Source: Stercorarius parasiticus (lineage: Eukaryota > Chordata > Aves > Charadriiformes > Stercorariidae). From it: DNA of 64,000 nucleotides. Every line of letters begins with the position of its first letter. Position 1 is the first letter of the stretch. The notes beneath the pieces were generated by a model that saw only the letters and a list, made by a program, of their open reading frames with translations, was not told the DNA's origin and searched no databases. The stretch spans positions 179,182 to 243,181 of the forward strand of contig VWZL01002212.1 of the NCBI GenBank assembly GCA_013396915.1, read 5' to 3'. Positions 1 to 13,000 of this stretch are shown here, in pieces. The translations under genes were made by a program, and so were the position numbers.

Positions 1-3000
1 CCCCCCCCGTTTATTATTAAGTCCGGCCAAGTTTCTTTAGGTCCTGCTTGTTTTTAGCAGTCTCGAGAAACTGCTGCTTTGTAAACTTAACAGGGTGAGA
101 TACTGAAATAGAAACCGATTTTTGTGCAGCAGCTGCTGAGAGAAATAACTTTTATGGCGATGAACAGGAGTGAAACAGCCTCTTCTGTTTATATAAAATG
201 ATGTTGGCACAATATGAACTGTAAATGAACATAGCCAACAGCTGTACAAACCAAAACTATGTAACTAACCGTGTATTTTTATACGCTGCTACTCTTGACT
301 TAGCTTCTTTGCAAAAGCAGTGAAGATCATGCTACTCTGAACACTTGGAACACCACAGAACTCATTTTTCTTGTAAATACAAAGGATTGCTTATATTGGA
401 GAAAGCACTTCACTTTCTAGTGCCAACTTCATCGTTTTCTGTGACTTGGAATGTTGTCCTTGTCCTCCTGTGATGTTGGCCTTTTTTAAGTGGTATCACT
501 ATCACTTTGAATTTGCTACATTTTATCAAGCTTACCTTATCTGTAAAATGTGGATGCGCATCAGAGATAAATATTCCTCAAAAGATTGTCGATAGGGAGA
601 TAGTGGCAGCATGGTCAGCTTCAGAAAAATTATACAAATGGTACCTGGCAAGGACACCATGTACAGGCCACCCTTGAGATCAAGGTGATAATGATAACCC
701 TTGGACTATATTATTGGATGCTGCCTGGCTTTTCATAATTGTAAGCTGCGTGAATGAGGATACCTTGTTCCTCATCTACCTTGTTCGTGTAGGAATAGGG
801 CAATTCAAAGACACTAATGAAAGTCATGGAAATGTTTTAAAAATACCATGTGACAGTCCTTGCATAGCCTAGTGGTGAGGTGGTACTGTTTCCCTTTACA
901 CAAAAATCTCCCCCTCCTCCCCCATCTCAAACTGAATTTGTTCAGTTCAGGAATACGCTATACGGAGAAAGAATGCAGGTAATTTAGAATAAATGTCATT
1001 GCCAAACCACTGCTTTAGCAAAATAGTACCCTACTATCCTTTCTTTATTGTGTACATGTTGGTAAAATATATATTAGCTGTAAACTTGTTAAATATTTTT
1101 TTCTTCTATCACAGAAAGAGCATGATGTTTGTCTTTGGGATGAGGACAAAAAGTAGCTCAAGGGACACTCATCTAAAAATAGAGTACTTCCAAATACTTA
1201 AGTCATTTGAATGCAATTTACATTATGTTTAGTTCAAGAGACAAGAGATTCTTGACAGATTTTGCATTTTATATTTTTAGTACTTCTTTTGTGTGTGTGC
1301 ACATGATAAGTCTCAGACTATCCACCTGTCACAAAAGTTTGATTCACAGGACAAAAATGCTATGGGTTTTGGCTGTGCAGTCCTCTCCAGTCTGTTTCTT
1401 TAAGTGTCTTCTATGTGGCAGTGCAGGAACCATCTGTAGATGCACGTTGACCTGTATTGGGAGCCTTCAGCGCTCGCAAGGAAAAGGACTGGCCTACAAA
1501 TTGAAATAGAACTTTTTTTTGTGTGTAAGAGTGTTAAAACACCTTTTAGCAATTGGAGTGGTGCTTTTGAGAATGGTGCTGTTTCATACTTGTAAACCAA
1601 TCGCTATATCAAGAGCTTTGTAGTTCTTTTATTTGTCTTAAATTATTAACCAAAATCTGAAAAGTCTGTAGTGCTGTCCTTCAGGCCAAGTTATAGTGTA
1701 TGTTTTGCATTCTAGTGCTCTTCAGGATCTTGAGTTTTGAAGTTTGTTTGGAAGTTTGTTTTCTGTGCATGTCCCCCCTCCCCTTGCAGGGCCAATGTGG
1801 TGATTTTAGCATTGAAATTGTGGCAGTGGAACTTATTTGGAGTTCATCTAGATGAATAGCTTATGGCAGATACAAGAGGTGTTACAGGAGGCAGATGTTG
1901 AGTAATTCTGTTATGGTATGGGTCTTACACCAATACTTAATAGAAGTAGACTTGGATCCTTAAATGTGATGCTCCTCATCCCAGTCCAGTTTTCTGTCCT
2001 TCTTTGGCTGTTGACAGATTCTTTATTATAAATGCGTATTAGAAATTACTTTGAATATTTAAATGTGCATTGTATCAAAAAAGCATACCTCTGAAATGTA
2101 TACTTCCCACTTTCACTGAGCAGTGTCTTAATTTTTGAGGTGTAAATTATTTCCCTTCTATTTACGTTGCTTAGTCTACTTATAACTGTATTTTTTTAAT
2201 GTATTGTTTTGTGATTCTTTGTATTAACAGTATTAACTTCTAATTTCCCACCTAATCTAATACTGCAGCAGCCTTTTTTGGGTAATGATTAAGAACGAAG
2301 CACTGTTTTTATATGAAGATACCACGGTTTTGCTAGTGTTTGCCACTGCTGCTTTTGAATCCTGATACTTTTGATTTTCAACAGCTATGTTCTCATACTG
2401 AACAGAGATCTTCCTTGAGTTCCACAGGGATGATTGTAATCCTCTTGTTTATACTAGGTCTACTTAATTTAGAAGGTTGCTGATCATACTAATAATTCTG
2501 TCTTTAACTTTCAGTGACACTTCTGCGTTTATTAACACTGGGTTTTGTCTGCCACTGTTACCTGTACATCACGGTTGATTAGCTCCCAGTTGGTTACATT
2601 TTTGGTATTCTCTACTTGACTAACCTACGTAACTGTTAACTTTTCTACTTTCTTTTCCAGATCATTAATTAGTGCCTTTAAATGTTGCTTGCTTTATGGA
2701 TCCCTGAAGCATCCTGCTGCTAACCTTTTGCCATGTTGAAGTTTGACTGCATATTCATAGTTTAAGCTTCCTGTTTCTTAGCTAGGAACAAAACAAAATA
2801 TTTAAAGCGAAATATAACTGAAATCTGCAAAATATATCTGCAGTGTTGTAATCATGGCTTTTACTCAACTTTTAGCACAAAATCTATTCTTGACAGTAGT
2901 ATTCTAAATTTAACATGTCCAAATAAAATGTTTTAACTGTATTCTTGTCAGTCATAAAAGCATTTTGACACCATCTTCCACTAATTCTGGCAAAGCATTT

Positions 3001-6000
3001 TTTTGCTTTTACAGTCTTTTCTAGTGTGCTTAGTCCATTATGTGAAATCAGCCCATCATAAAAATCAATGGAACTGATATACTTTTAGCTAATGTATTAA
3101 AGAGCTGGCTAACTGCTCTATTATTCACTTTTTGATTGCTTAGATATGGTTTTACACTATGAAATATGAAGCCTCTTAAGGGGCATTTACTTTCGGTTAA
3201 ATTAGAAGCTTGTGACTCTGAGCACTACATAAATATTTTGCACATGTACTGTTGTAGTAACTCCCAACTCATTGAGGCGCTCTTACCATGAGATTCACAT
3301 ATAGGTGTGGTTATAATTCAACAAACAGAATTACTTTGAGTTCTAAAGCCCTGGACTATGCAGGGCTTTACACCACTACTGAGTGGTGGTTAGTAGTTTC
3401 TTGTAGGAAATATGATTTTGATTCCTTGTGTCTTTGTTTGAAGGGCTAATGGGACTGAGCAGTCAACATTAGGAAGCTGTGTTTAGCTGATAACCTCAGT
3501 TGTCACTGAAAGCAAATGTGCTTGGAGACATGGTCAGTTAAGGAAAGGTACCCTTGGCAAGGTGATCTCCACAGGTTGCCTCTTGATATTGGTTCCCACC
3601 CTTCCTTCTGTCATCCATAAGCATTTCAATCATTAAAAAAAAATATAATATTTTTTTTCTTCTTCTCTTCTGCCTTTATGTGGCATGTAACTATGGTATG
3701 GCGCTTGGTTGCGAAGCCACTTCACAACTTTATTTTTTTTTTCCAAGGTACTTGGTTTTGGTATTGGAGTGGTCAGCTTCACTTCTGTGGAATTAAAAAG
3801 TTATCCTCAATAGTCAGTGTTTTTATAATGCTGCCTTTTCACTGGAATCAATGTCTAATGACCATTGCAATTCTCATTGATAGTTTCAGCTTGTTGTTTT
3901 GTTCTTTATTATCAGATCTTTTCCAGCATTTGAGAGAGATACAGGTAGGGATATTGAGCACTATTCTGCATAATGTGGTGTTCCTTAAGACATTTGCGTT
4001 TGTTCTCCTGTGTTAAGTTACTGCTAGCAAAGAACAGTATAAAGCAGCAGCAGTTTGCTGCTGTGGAAGTTCAGACTGTGGGACCAGCTGATGTACAGCT
4101 GCTGTGAAATTCATCCCTAGTTAAGGAGGGAAGTGTTTTCATACTTTTCTTTTTTTCTTTTTTTTTGTACCATGCTGGGTATCAACTTCCAGAAACTTTA
4201 CTCTGTTAGAAAACTTATCCAAAAGATAAGCCAGTTCAGTGTTCTGCTGTCTGGATGAAAGGACATTAGCATCCTTTGGAGGCAGAACGTGTGAACTACT
4301 CTTTTGTTCTGTAACACTTGTCTTACTTTTTAAAACTTTGTCCTGTAAATTGCAAGCCAGTGTAATATTGTAAATGTTTTGGAAAGCCTACTTTATTTTC
4401 ACTAGTGCTAGTATTGGTTAAGCTGCCCAAGTGGTAGAATCTCCGGGAATTTTTTTTGGGTGGGATTTCTTACCGTAGATAAACTCATAGCATTTTTTGT
4501 ACAAATATTTCTTTGTAATGGGGTGTGGTACTATTTTCAGGTTGAGTTCCAATATTTCTTCATGTAAGAGAATTCCTGATGTGTAAGTGAAGTCATATGA
4601 CAAAATTTGTCATTCCAGTTATGCGGAACAATTGAATCGGGATGATATTCAACATCCAAGTTGCCTGTAAAAACTTGTTACAGGCAAGTGAGAGGGTATG
4701 TCATGTTCTTTGACTTTTTTTTTTTTACAGTGCATCAGGTAGACTCCAGAGCTTCTGCTGGTGCTTCCCATCAGCCACAGGAATTATGATAATACCAGAG
4801 TGCATAAATATCTCACATTAAGTAGTTCTACAGGATACAGGAATACTACCCTCATTTTACAGGCACAACATGAGGAAGCCCAACAGAGCCTGAAGAACTC
4901 AAATTGGAATATGTTTACTTTTCTGTAGCCATGGGTCATCATTATCTTATCTTTTTCATGCCATTTAAGCCTGCACTCTGTATGCTAGCAATGCTTTAGT
5001 ACAAATCGTGAATGATAACCAGAATTACACTGAAAATTAAAAGGGCAGTGATAATGCCAGCATTCTTACAGGGAGAGGGAAACAAATTGTGGGGGTTTTT
5101 TTGGAGTGTTCTGGGAGGAACAAACCAGGGGATGGGAATATTGGTAACAGGTTGGAATCAATCATGAGTGTGTAGAGAGAGATTTGCAAGTGCTCGTTGC
5201 ATATCTGAATGAAGAAGCTGACCAAAAAGCAGAATGAAAAATTGATCAAATGACCATGGACCTCTGTAAAGAGAAAGAGGTATCTAGTACTGGCCTTAAT
5301 CAGTTGTCCTCGCAACAGTATTCTAAAATGAGTTTAACTAGAGTGGCCGGTATGAGGAAGGACTAAGACCAAGCCTGAAGCTGTCTCTTACCCCAGCCAA
5401 AAGTGGGTGACAGGCAGATGTAATTTCTTGTGGTCAGTTCTTAACTTTGCTAGGTGATGCTTTTTTTTTTTTTAACACCCCTACCCCCTCCAAGTACAGT
5501 AGGCTTCTGAATCTTCAGATGGTCCAAATGCAAATCAGTTGTAGGTGAAAAACTAGGATTGGTCAGAGTTGTGTTTTCACTGTGTGTGACATGCATCAGT
5601 TTGATTACCATTATGAATAATTTAGCTTTAAGAACAACCTGGGCCCTTATGTGCATATCCTCTTCGTGGTGTTTCTGCATTAAATACATTGAAGAGAGCA
5701 CATTCACTGATGGGGCATTTTTAAAGTATCTTTGAGTTAAAGTTAAAATTAAAGTAATGGATTTGTTTAATTTTCGTTCATTGTGTACTCAGGGTAATTG
5801 GGATTGATACACTTTTCAAACACAGAAGCTGAATCCTAATTCTAGATGCAAAACTGAGCTTTGACAATTGTCTCCAGACAGTACTTCTGAAAGAAATTAC
5901 TTCAACTTCTGCTGATTGGACTTCTAATTTGAATGTCCAGTTTGTGAGTTAGTGACTGTCATAAAGAAGTTAAGGATGCATTTGCACAGAACTCTCTTTT

Positions 6001-9000
6001 TTTTTTTTAAGTGCACTTTGTGGTTTTAAACTCTACTGTCTATAGTATCACGTGAATGAAATGAATGTCTGCTATCTTTATCTTTTGAAAAATGGTTGAA
6101 GACAGCACACCAGCGCAGTCCTGTTCAAAAAGAGATACTTAGAATAACAGGTATACTTAGAAGAGCCAAAAAACCCCACCCCTACAAGCAGTGTGTGACT
6201 TTGTTCACCCCTTTTCCAATATAATCTTGCAATTTTATGACTGATCAGAAGTTCAAGAAATACAGGACTTAAATTAGTAATAGTTTAGTAAAATTATTTT
6301 GTTTTCTGTTTTCAAATTCTGGAGATAGTGCAGACATGTACACATCATATTACAAATATTAAGCTTCCTAAAGTGCAGCGGAGGTACTACAGTTTAAATA
6401 CATTTATTTGTAATATATATTTCAAGAAAAACCAAACTCACCCCTTAAGACCCTCTGCCTACACAGAGGGATTATAAAATTGAAGTCCTTTTTCAGGCTG
6501 ACATTTCTAAATATTTGATTTTGTGGTTTATTATTCTGAATTGAAAGTCTCAGAAACAGCATGAAAAATACAAAGTCATTTGGTAACTTCAGGGAGTAGG
6601 AAAACGTACTACCAACTACAGGAGCCTTAATGCAGATTAAAAATTACACCCTCTTCATATTTTCTCACAGACGTTGAAAGGCCTTTAGTTCTTATCATGA
6701 CTTATTCCTTGCTCCAATGCTGTTTGTTTATAAAAAGGGTTGCAGATAGGATAGGAAAGTCCAGTAAGTTAACCTTGCATTTGCTTGAGACTTAGCTTTA
6801 ATTTAAGTATCTGGTCTCTGCGAAGAACAGACTGGTGATGTTTTGGAAATGTGGTCTAAGATAACTCTGGGAAAACAACTCCAAGCTGCTCAGTGGTCCT
6901 TTTTTTTTTTTTTTTTCAACTTCTACTCTGGTTTATTTGGGCACCAAAGTGAATAGGGAAAATAATGTGATAGGAAGGATGCACAGGAATTCTTTATTCT
7001 TTGTAAAAGCTCAAGTTCTCTGCTGAAGCAGAACAGAATGGGGCAGCTGCTGATATGTTAGACGGCATACTCATCAAAAATATTTTTTTAGCTTCAAATT
7101 GGTTTTAACGTGTGGCATCACAGATTTTATGAGCATTGGACTGAAATATTTTCAAAGTGTATAGCCTCAAGGAAGCAGCCTTAAGGACTGCTTCAGCTGC
7201 ACAGAGTCCCAGAAGTAAATGGTCAGTAATCTGGCCTTCAAAATAACTCTAATGTGCTGAGAGCTTAAAAAGTATTAGTAGTAAGCTTTAAAAAAAAAAG
7301 TGTTCATTATAGGTTTTACATACTCTAAAACCTGTATTTGATGTTTGTCTGTGAATAGATTCATTGAATTGCTGGGAGCTGCATTAATATTTTATCAAGT
7401 CTAAAATAGTTAGTATGTTTGTAGTTGGAATACTACTTTGTTGTACAGAATGTTAAAGAATGAGGCAAAAATTGGTACTGTGACCGTGCAGACACTTCCT
7501 GCAGAAAATACTAAACAATCCATAAACTCTCGTAAAAGTGTAGTCGTAAGAAAGATACCTAAATGCAGTACAGCGGAATCAGAGTTATTCTGACAAAAGC
7601 ATCTGAAAAATCATAACTTATATTTAAAAGGCATATGGTACAGTTTTTAAAAGTTGAAGGCTTTTTTTTTGTATTACAAATTCAAGTACTATTTCATAAT
7701 TTTATTCACATTATTCTACTATGGTTTCATCTCACTGAATGAAAAAAGGTGTTTTAAAAGTATGAACAATTCTAGGAGTCTACTGAGTAACCAGAACTGG
7801 TTAAAACGCTTTGAAGCAATGTTCACCGTGTGAATGCAGACTCAGCACAAAACTTTTTTCTCTATCAAAATATGCTTGTCAGGCTATATATCTAATTTGG
7901 CGCTGCTGTTCTAAATCATAAAAATGTTATATCTGCAGTAGTTAATTTTCAAAAATGTAAGGTAACCAATGCCCAAAGGAAACCAAGTCATCTTGTATAT
8001 TGGACTTGTTACATCTTTAAACAGAAAACCTATAAAACCCAGAAAAGATGACCCTTGTTTCTGGGAATGATTTATTTTCTTTCCTTCCTTCCTTCCTTTA
8101 TGTTTCTTTCTTTTAGTTCCTTTTGGATTCTGCAGAGTTGTCAAATCACACATTTTATTTTGTCTTTCCATGTCCAGGAAAACTAATCACTCTTCTTCAA
8201 CCAGTTAATGCTTGAAATATGCTGTGTGCAAGAAACCAATTGTCCCAATCTCAGCTGTGATCTGATTCACAGAAGTACAATAATATGTAATTTTATTGCT
8301 TTGGATTATATCAAAGCTTTCTTATGCAGTTTTTGACTATCATGACTATTCCTTTTTTTCCCTAAAATTGTGCTTTCCCAAACACACTAAGAACTTCTTA
8401 GAGCTGAAACAATGGTTCTCTATATTTCATGAGTGTTATGTATATTTGAAAGACATCTAAGGACTCTTTTTAACCACATTTTCCTCTTTGTTGAAAACTT
8501 CATAAAACATCTTGGCTTCAGCCAGGAAACAATGCCTTTTATTTTTTTTATAGCATACCTTGTGTTATTCGCAGTAGTGTTGAATAGCTCTGAGTTGCAG
8601 TCACTAGTTTGCACTAATCCACTAGTTTGGATCACTAGCGCTTTTAAACAAAGAGTCCACAATGGGATGGTTTTTAAAATGAGCAGGCTTGCTTTATTGC
8701 CATTTCTATTCAGAAGAGCCCAGACTTAAATAGCATGCAAGTCAGGCACCGATTTCCAAATTGAATATTTGACCTTGGGATCCTCATAGCTAAATTTTCA
8801 ACTCTGAGGCTGTAAAAATATTTGATACCATCTTTCTTATAATCAGACCATCTTTTGTTGTGGAGGCTAATGAAATTATGATTCACTACCATTTCCGTCT
8901 GAAGGGATGAGCTGTAGAGTTTATTTCTATAGAGCAGAAATAAGAACAATTTCTTGTTACTCTAAGTCTGCTTCTGTATCTGTCGCTTGTAACATGCTGG

Positions 9001-10000
9001 CTAACTGTTAGTTTAAAATAGCTCTTATCAATTACTGTTGTAGCATACTAGTTTAACAGATTTCCATAATTTGTGATTTCTCCATTTCTTCCATTTGTTT
9101 GGGTGTGTAATGAGTGGTTGGGTGTATCATTAATTTTATTCAGAAGGATGTGGTAATGACTCAAGAATGGGAGCAGAGAAATGCATCTTAAAAAGTCAAA
9201 ATAATAGAAATTGCTAGCAATTTGAGTTTTTTTGATACCTAGTTTGACATGTCTAAGAGACCTGGCTGTCTGAAAGTGAAGCTCAGCCTTTTCCAGAAAA
9301 TCGTAACTTTTTTTAGTGTAACTCAAGTATTTCAGAAAAGAAAAGAAAATTACCTCCAAGTGAGCTTACTGAGAATGTCCATTTTACTGTACTGGAGCTT
9401 GGAGTATTCGGAAAAGGTGTGAGGTCTTGTATTTTCCGTTGCATGTGAGTTCTTGACATAATTTAATTTACTAGAGATATTTCAACGTATTTTGAATAAC
9501 TTACTGAGTTCCTTTGCGTTTTAACAATGTATGAAACCGTTCCATAACAGGTAAACTAGGACATGTGAGGAGAGGGAGACAATACTTATTTAAGAGCAAA
9601 GTGACGACTGGCATCTTTGAAGTAAATTGAAATCTATTTATGGCTGGGCATATTGAAGAGGAAATGAATACAGTGGCCTGAGTGACAAACACTGTATTTA
9701 GAGAGTTCCAAGTCTGAGTCCTCTGGTTTGGAGGAAAGGGGATTAGCTTGGCTATTTGGTGGTGGTTGGAACTGCTACTGCTTTGGCATCATGGAGCTTG
9801 TCGTGGGCTGAGCAGTCCCTTTCAGATGCAAGAAGGAGAAAGTTTATCCAGTCTTATGCAAACAGTTGTTGAAGAATTATCTTCCTTTTCCAAAAGGGTC
9901 TTGCTTCAGATATAAGAAAAAAAAAAAAGTATTTATTTATAAAAGCTTGTATGCTTATGGAGGAACATAAACTGCAAGCTTATGAAGTTGAATGTATATA
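1..10000. other. Non-coding DNA, probable GALNT1 intron 1 (left part)
   Basis: I see no credible exon here. Open frames are short, lie on both strands and have random-looking composition. The stretch is AT-rich, with T-runs near 5460-5473 and 6899-6916. It starts with a C-run that could be a real tract or a sequence edge. No CpG-rich block is present, so a housekeeping promoter is unlikely here. Calling it intron is inference: the first coding exon of GALNT1 begins at 41092 with a splice acceptor, so at least one exon lies further left, either outside the window or unrecognised within it. Confidence 0.5.
8081..8099. repeat. (TTCC)n tetranucleotide microsatellite
   Basis: Four and a half perfect TTCC units sit inside a longer pyrimidine stretch that continues with TTTC units to about 8116. 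This is an ordinary simple repeat and a possible length polymorphism. Confidence 0.85.
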
Positions 10001-13000
10001 GACTAGAGAAATTTTAAGACTTCTATCTTAAAACAGTGTATATGTCTGAGACTCTTTGTATCTACTGTAAATGAATGTAATGGAAGAAATACTGTTTTCT
10101 GTTCAGCTTCAAAAAGAATGCTTAATAGAGTTATAAATAAATATTCTTACATGGATCTTTCAGGAGAGAGGAGAGTTAAAGACAAAACTTTAATACACAA
10201 AAAGTTTGAAGGACATCTGGAAAAACGATTGCACTTGCTTTGGCTGCATCTGTATGGATCAAATGTCCAGTCTTCAATTGATGGAAGGGGCATTTCCCTG
10301 GCTGTACCACTGCTGGCTGGGGTTCTGTTCTCTGCCTGCAGTTTGTCTTTTTTCTCGTCGTATATCAAATATGGTAACATCATGCCCTGTGGCAGTTTGA
10401 GTTACAGAAGCTAATAGTGTATTTAGGTGAATGCGTGCCCCAGCCAAGCATCAAAAAATCACTTTGGCAGGAGCGGAAGAATTGCCTTTTGACACAGTTT
10501 GTTGTCCTTTGCTCTTCACCTTCAGCCCTCCATCACCCTTCCCCACCATGTCCCCCACCTCCCTCCCAGTTTGTGGGCTGCTTTTAGTCACACAATCAAT
10601 GGGCAAAAGCCCTCGAAATATTAAGTTGTCAGAAGTTTGTAGAAAATTGGTGCTGAGGAAGAAGGCAGACAACTCAACAGCTCAAGGGTTGCCTGCTCTT
10701 TTTCTAGCCTGCCAGTTCAGCAGTGAGCCATGTTTCTGACTGACCAGATGGCATACCTAAACCTTGGAACAAGCCCTGGCATGTGATATCTCTTGCTGGT
10801 CTGGTAATTAGGAGACTTGGGGAAGATATAATAGTATCATGTGGGGAATGGATGTTGTGGGGGTGTAGGACTAAAGGAGAGATCAAAAGGGGCAAGAGCA
10901 GCAAGATGCTGAGGTTATTGCTGTTCACTGAAATCTATGGGAGATCGGGCCACAAGTTATGCTTTCCACAAGGCAGGATATCTTGTTTTAGCAAGGGCTT
11001 GTTGCAGATAGGCTGTAATTTATTTTTCTAAGGGTGGAGATGCCATCAGGTATTTTTCAGTGTGCTGCTGCTCCTGCTGCAGCTGGTGCTTTTAAATTAT
11101 AAAAAAGTAGCCAGCTGCTGCTACAGGGTAGTTTTTTAGAAGAACATAGTGCAAAAAAGTTAAACCACCTTGCTTTCAGTAATGAGTAGCTGGTCATGTT
11201 TCTTCTCCCTGATACAAAGTTTCCACAGTTCACTTATGAACATTTAAATGTGAATTTGCTGAATGTAGGGGTTTTTTTTTGTTTTTTCATTTTTTTTTTT
11301 AGATGAGAATAGTTTGAAATCTGCTCATAGAAGAGATAATTAGCTTATAAAGTTTCTGTTTTGTAGGTATGCTGTCTCCTGTTCTCTTGAAAAACCAAAG
11401 AGAACAGCAGGAAAGCAGACTGCAGACAAGAACAAGAGAAGATTAATGTATTGTTCATGCATGTAAAGTATGTAAACTGATGTAATTATGGAGTGTGATA
11501 ACCTGGTTTATTTACTTTGAATACTATGAGGAAAAGGGATAAAGAAGCTCAATTCACTGTCTTCCTGCTAGTATTTTCTACACTAAAATTAAACTGGATA
11601 CCTTTGTCTATTGGGAAAACTGGGGTTTATTTCTTAACTGTGACAGCTACTTGGACAGAAGGGTGGTACGAGAAAATTAATAAAGCAACTGTCTGCTCAG
11701 ACTTTCTTCAAATTCAGTTGTTGGGTATTTAGTCATGACCTAGTTTCTTTGGTGGACATGTGTTCTACACTGTAGCGTCCCAGTAGCTACTAGGAAAGAT
11801 TTACCACCTTATACTACAAATTAATAGTATAACCATTTATGATAATCTCTCACTTTCCTATTTGAATGCCACTAAATTATATGATTTTAAGGACTTCATT
11901 GTTACAAAGAAATGAAAAGTTAATGTAAGAGTGGACATATTTTTTGACGTTCTTGTTACCTATACTTCCACTCCTGTGTTTTGCCTGAATTCTCTATTTC
12001 TACATGTAATACATAACACCATAACAACGTTCTTGGCATCAAAAAGATAATAATCAAAAGAGTTGGTTGTTTCAAGCCTTCAAATCATAGGAAAAAGCAT
12101 AGGTTGTCTTTAGGTATATTTTAACTATTTTTAATTTGTTGCTAATGGTATCTGAATTATATGTTTATGTTGATCTGCCTAACAGGGATTGCCACTCTTT
12201 TTTTTTTTTTAGCATATAAATGAAAATTTGCAAACTATATGTAATATAATACATTCTGTTACATCCTCTCCTTCTGGTAATGTTGATAGGTCATTGATGT
12301 TCTTTTCAAAGCTTTTTTTTAAGGATATGACTGAGTCACAGTATTGAAATACTGTACTATGGGTTCCTCAGCTTTTAATTATTTCAGTAAGTATATAAAC
12401 TGTAGATGGTCAAAGGCTAGACCTCTGCTTAAAAAAAAAATAAATCTGGTAGTGAGACATTGCTTTGTTGAAGGCTGTTTAAAAAGTAGTAGATTGCCTC
12501 AAAGAGCAAATGTTTGAGACCGAGGAAAATTGGGACTGGGTGACATAAGCCATGTTACCAAGCATCTTTTAATGATTAAAAGTAGTTGAGGGTGGGTCAG
12601 AATTAGAGTCTTTGGTAACATCTGAACAGCTTTGAAATAAGAACTCTGCTACAAGATCCTGTTGTGTCCAGCTGTGATGTCCAGCCTTCCCAGGACAGCT
12701 GCACTGGGCGGTCTGAAGGAAGTAATGACATTCCCCTTCCCAACTTTTTAATTTACCACAGCTACAAACAGCACTGGAAAGTCTTCTAGTCAATACTTTG
12801 CCTAAAGGCATGTGCTGGGGGCTCCAAGTATAGGCAAACAGGAATTGGGCAAATGAAAACCAGTAGGAGGGGGGAACAGAGGAGTTGGCAAGAGAGAATA
12901 AAATGTGTCTTGATCTAGAAAATAACAAAAATATTTAAATGGCTAAATAGTATCTCGCTAATTCTTTTGTCAAATAGTGATGGTTGCAGTTATGTAGCAA

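Noticed and set aside
10118..11031. Cluster of overlapping open frames on both strands that could suggest a small gene
   Set aside because: Frames overlap in all directions, none has a known domain, and no coherent set of splice sites joins them. It is more likely a GC-richer non-coding patch.
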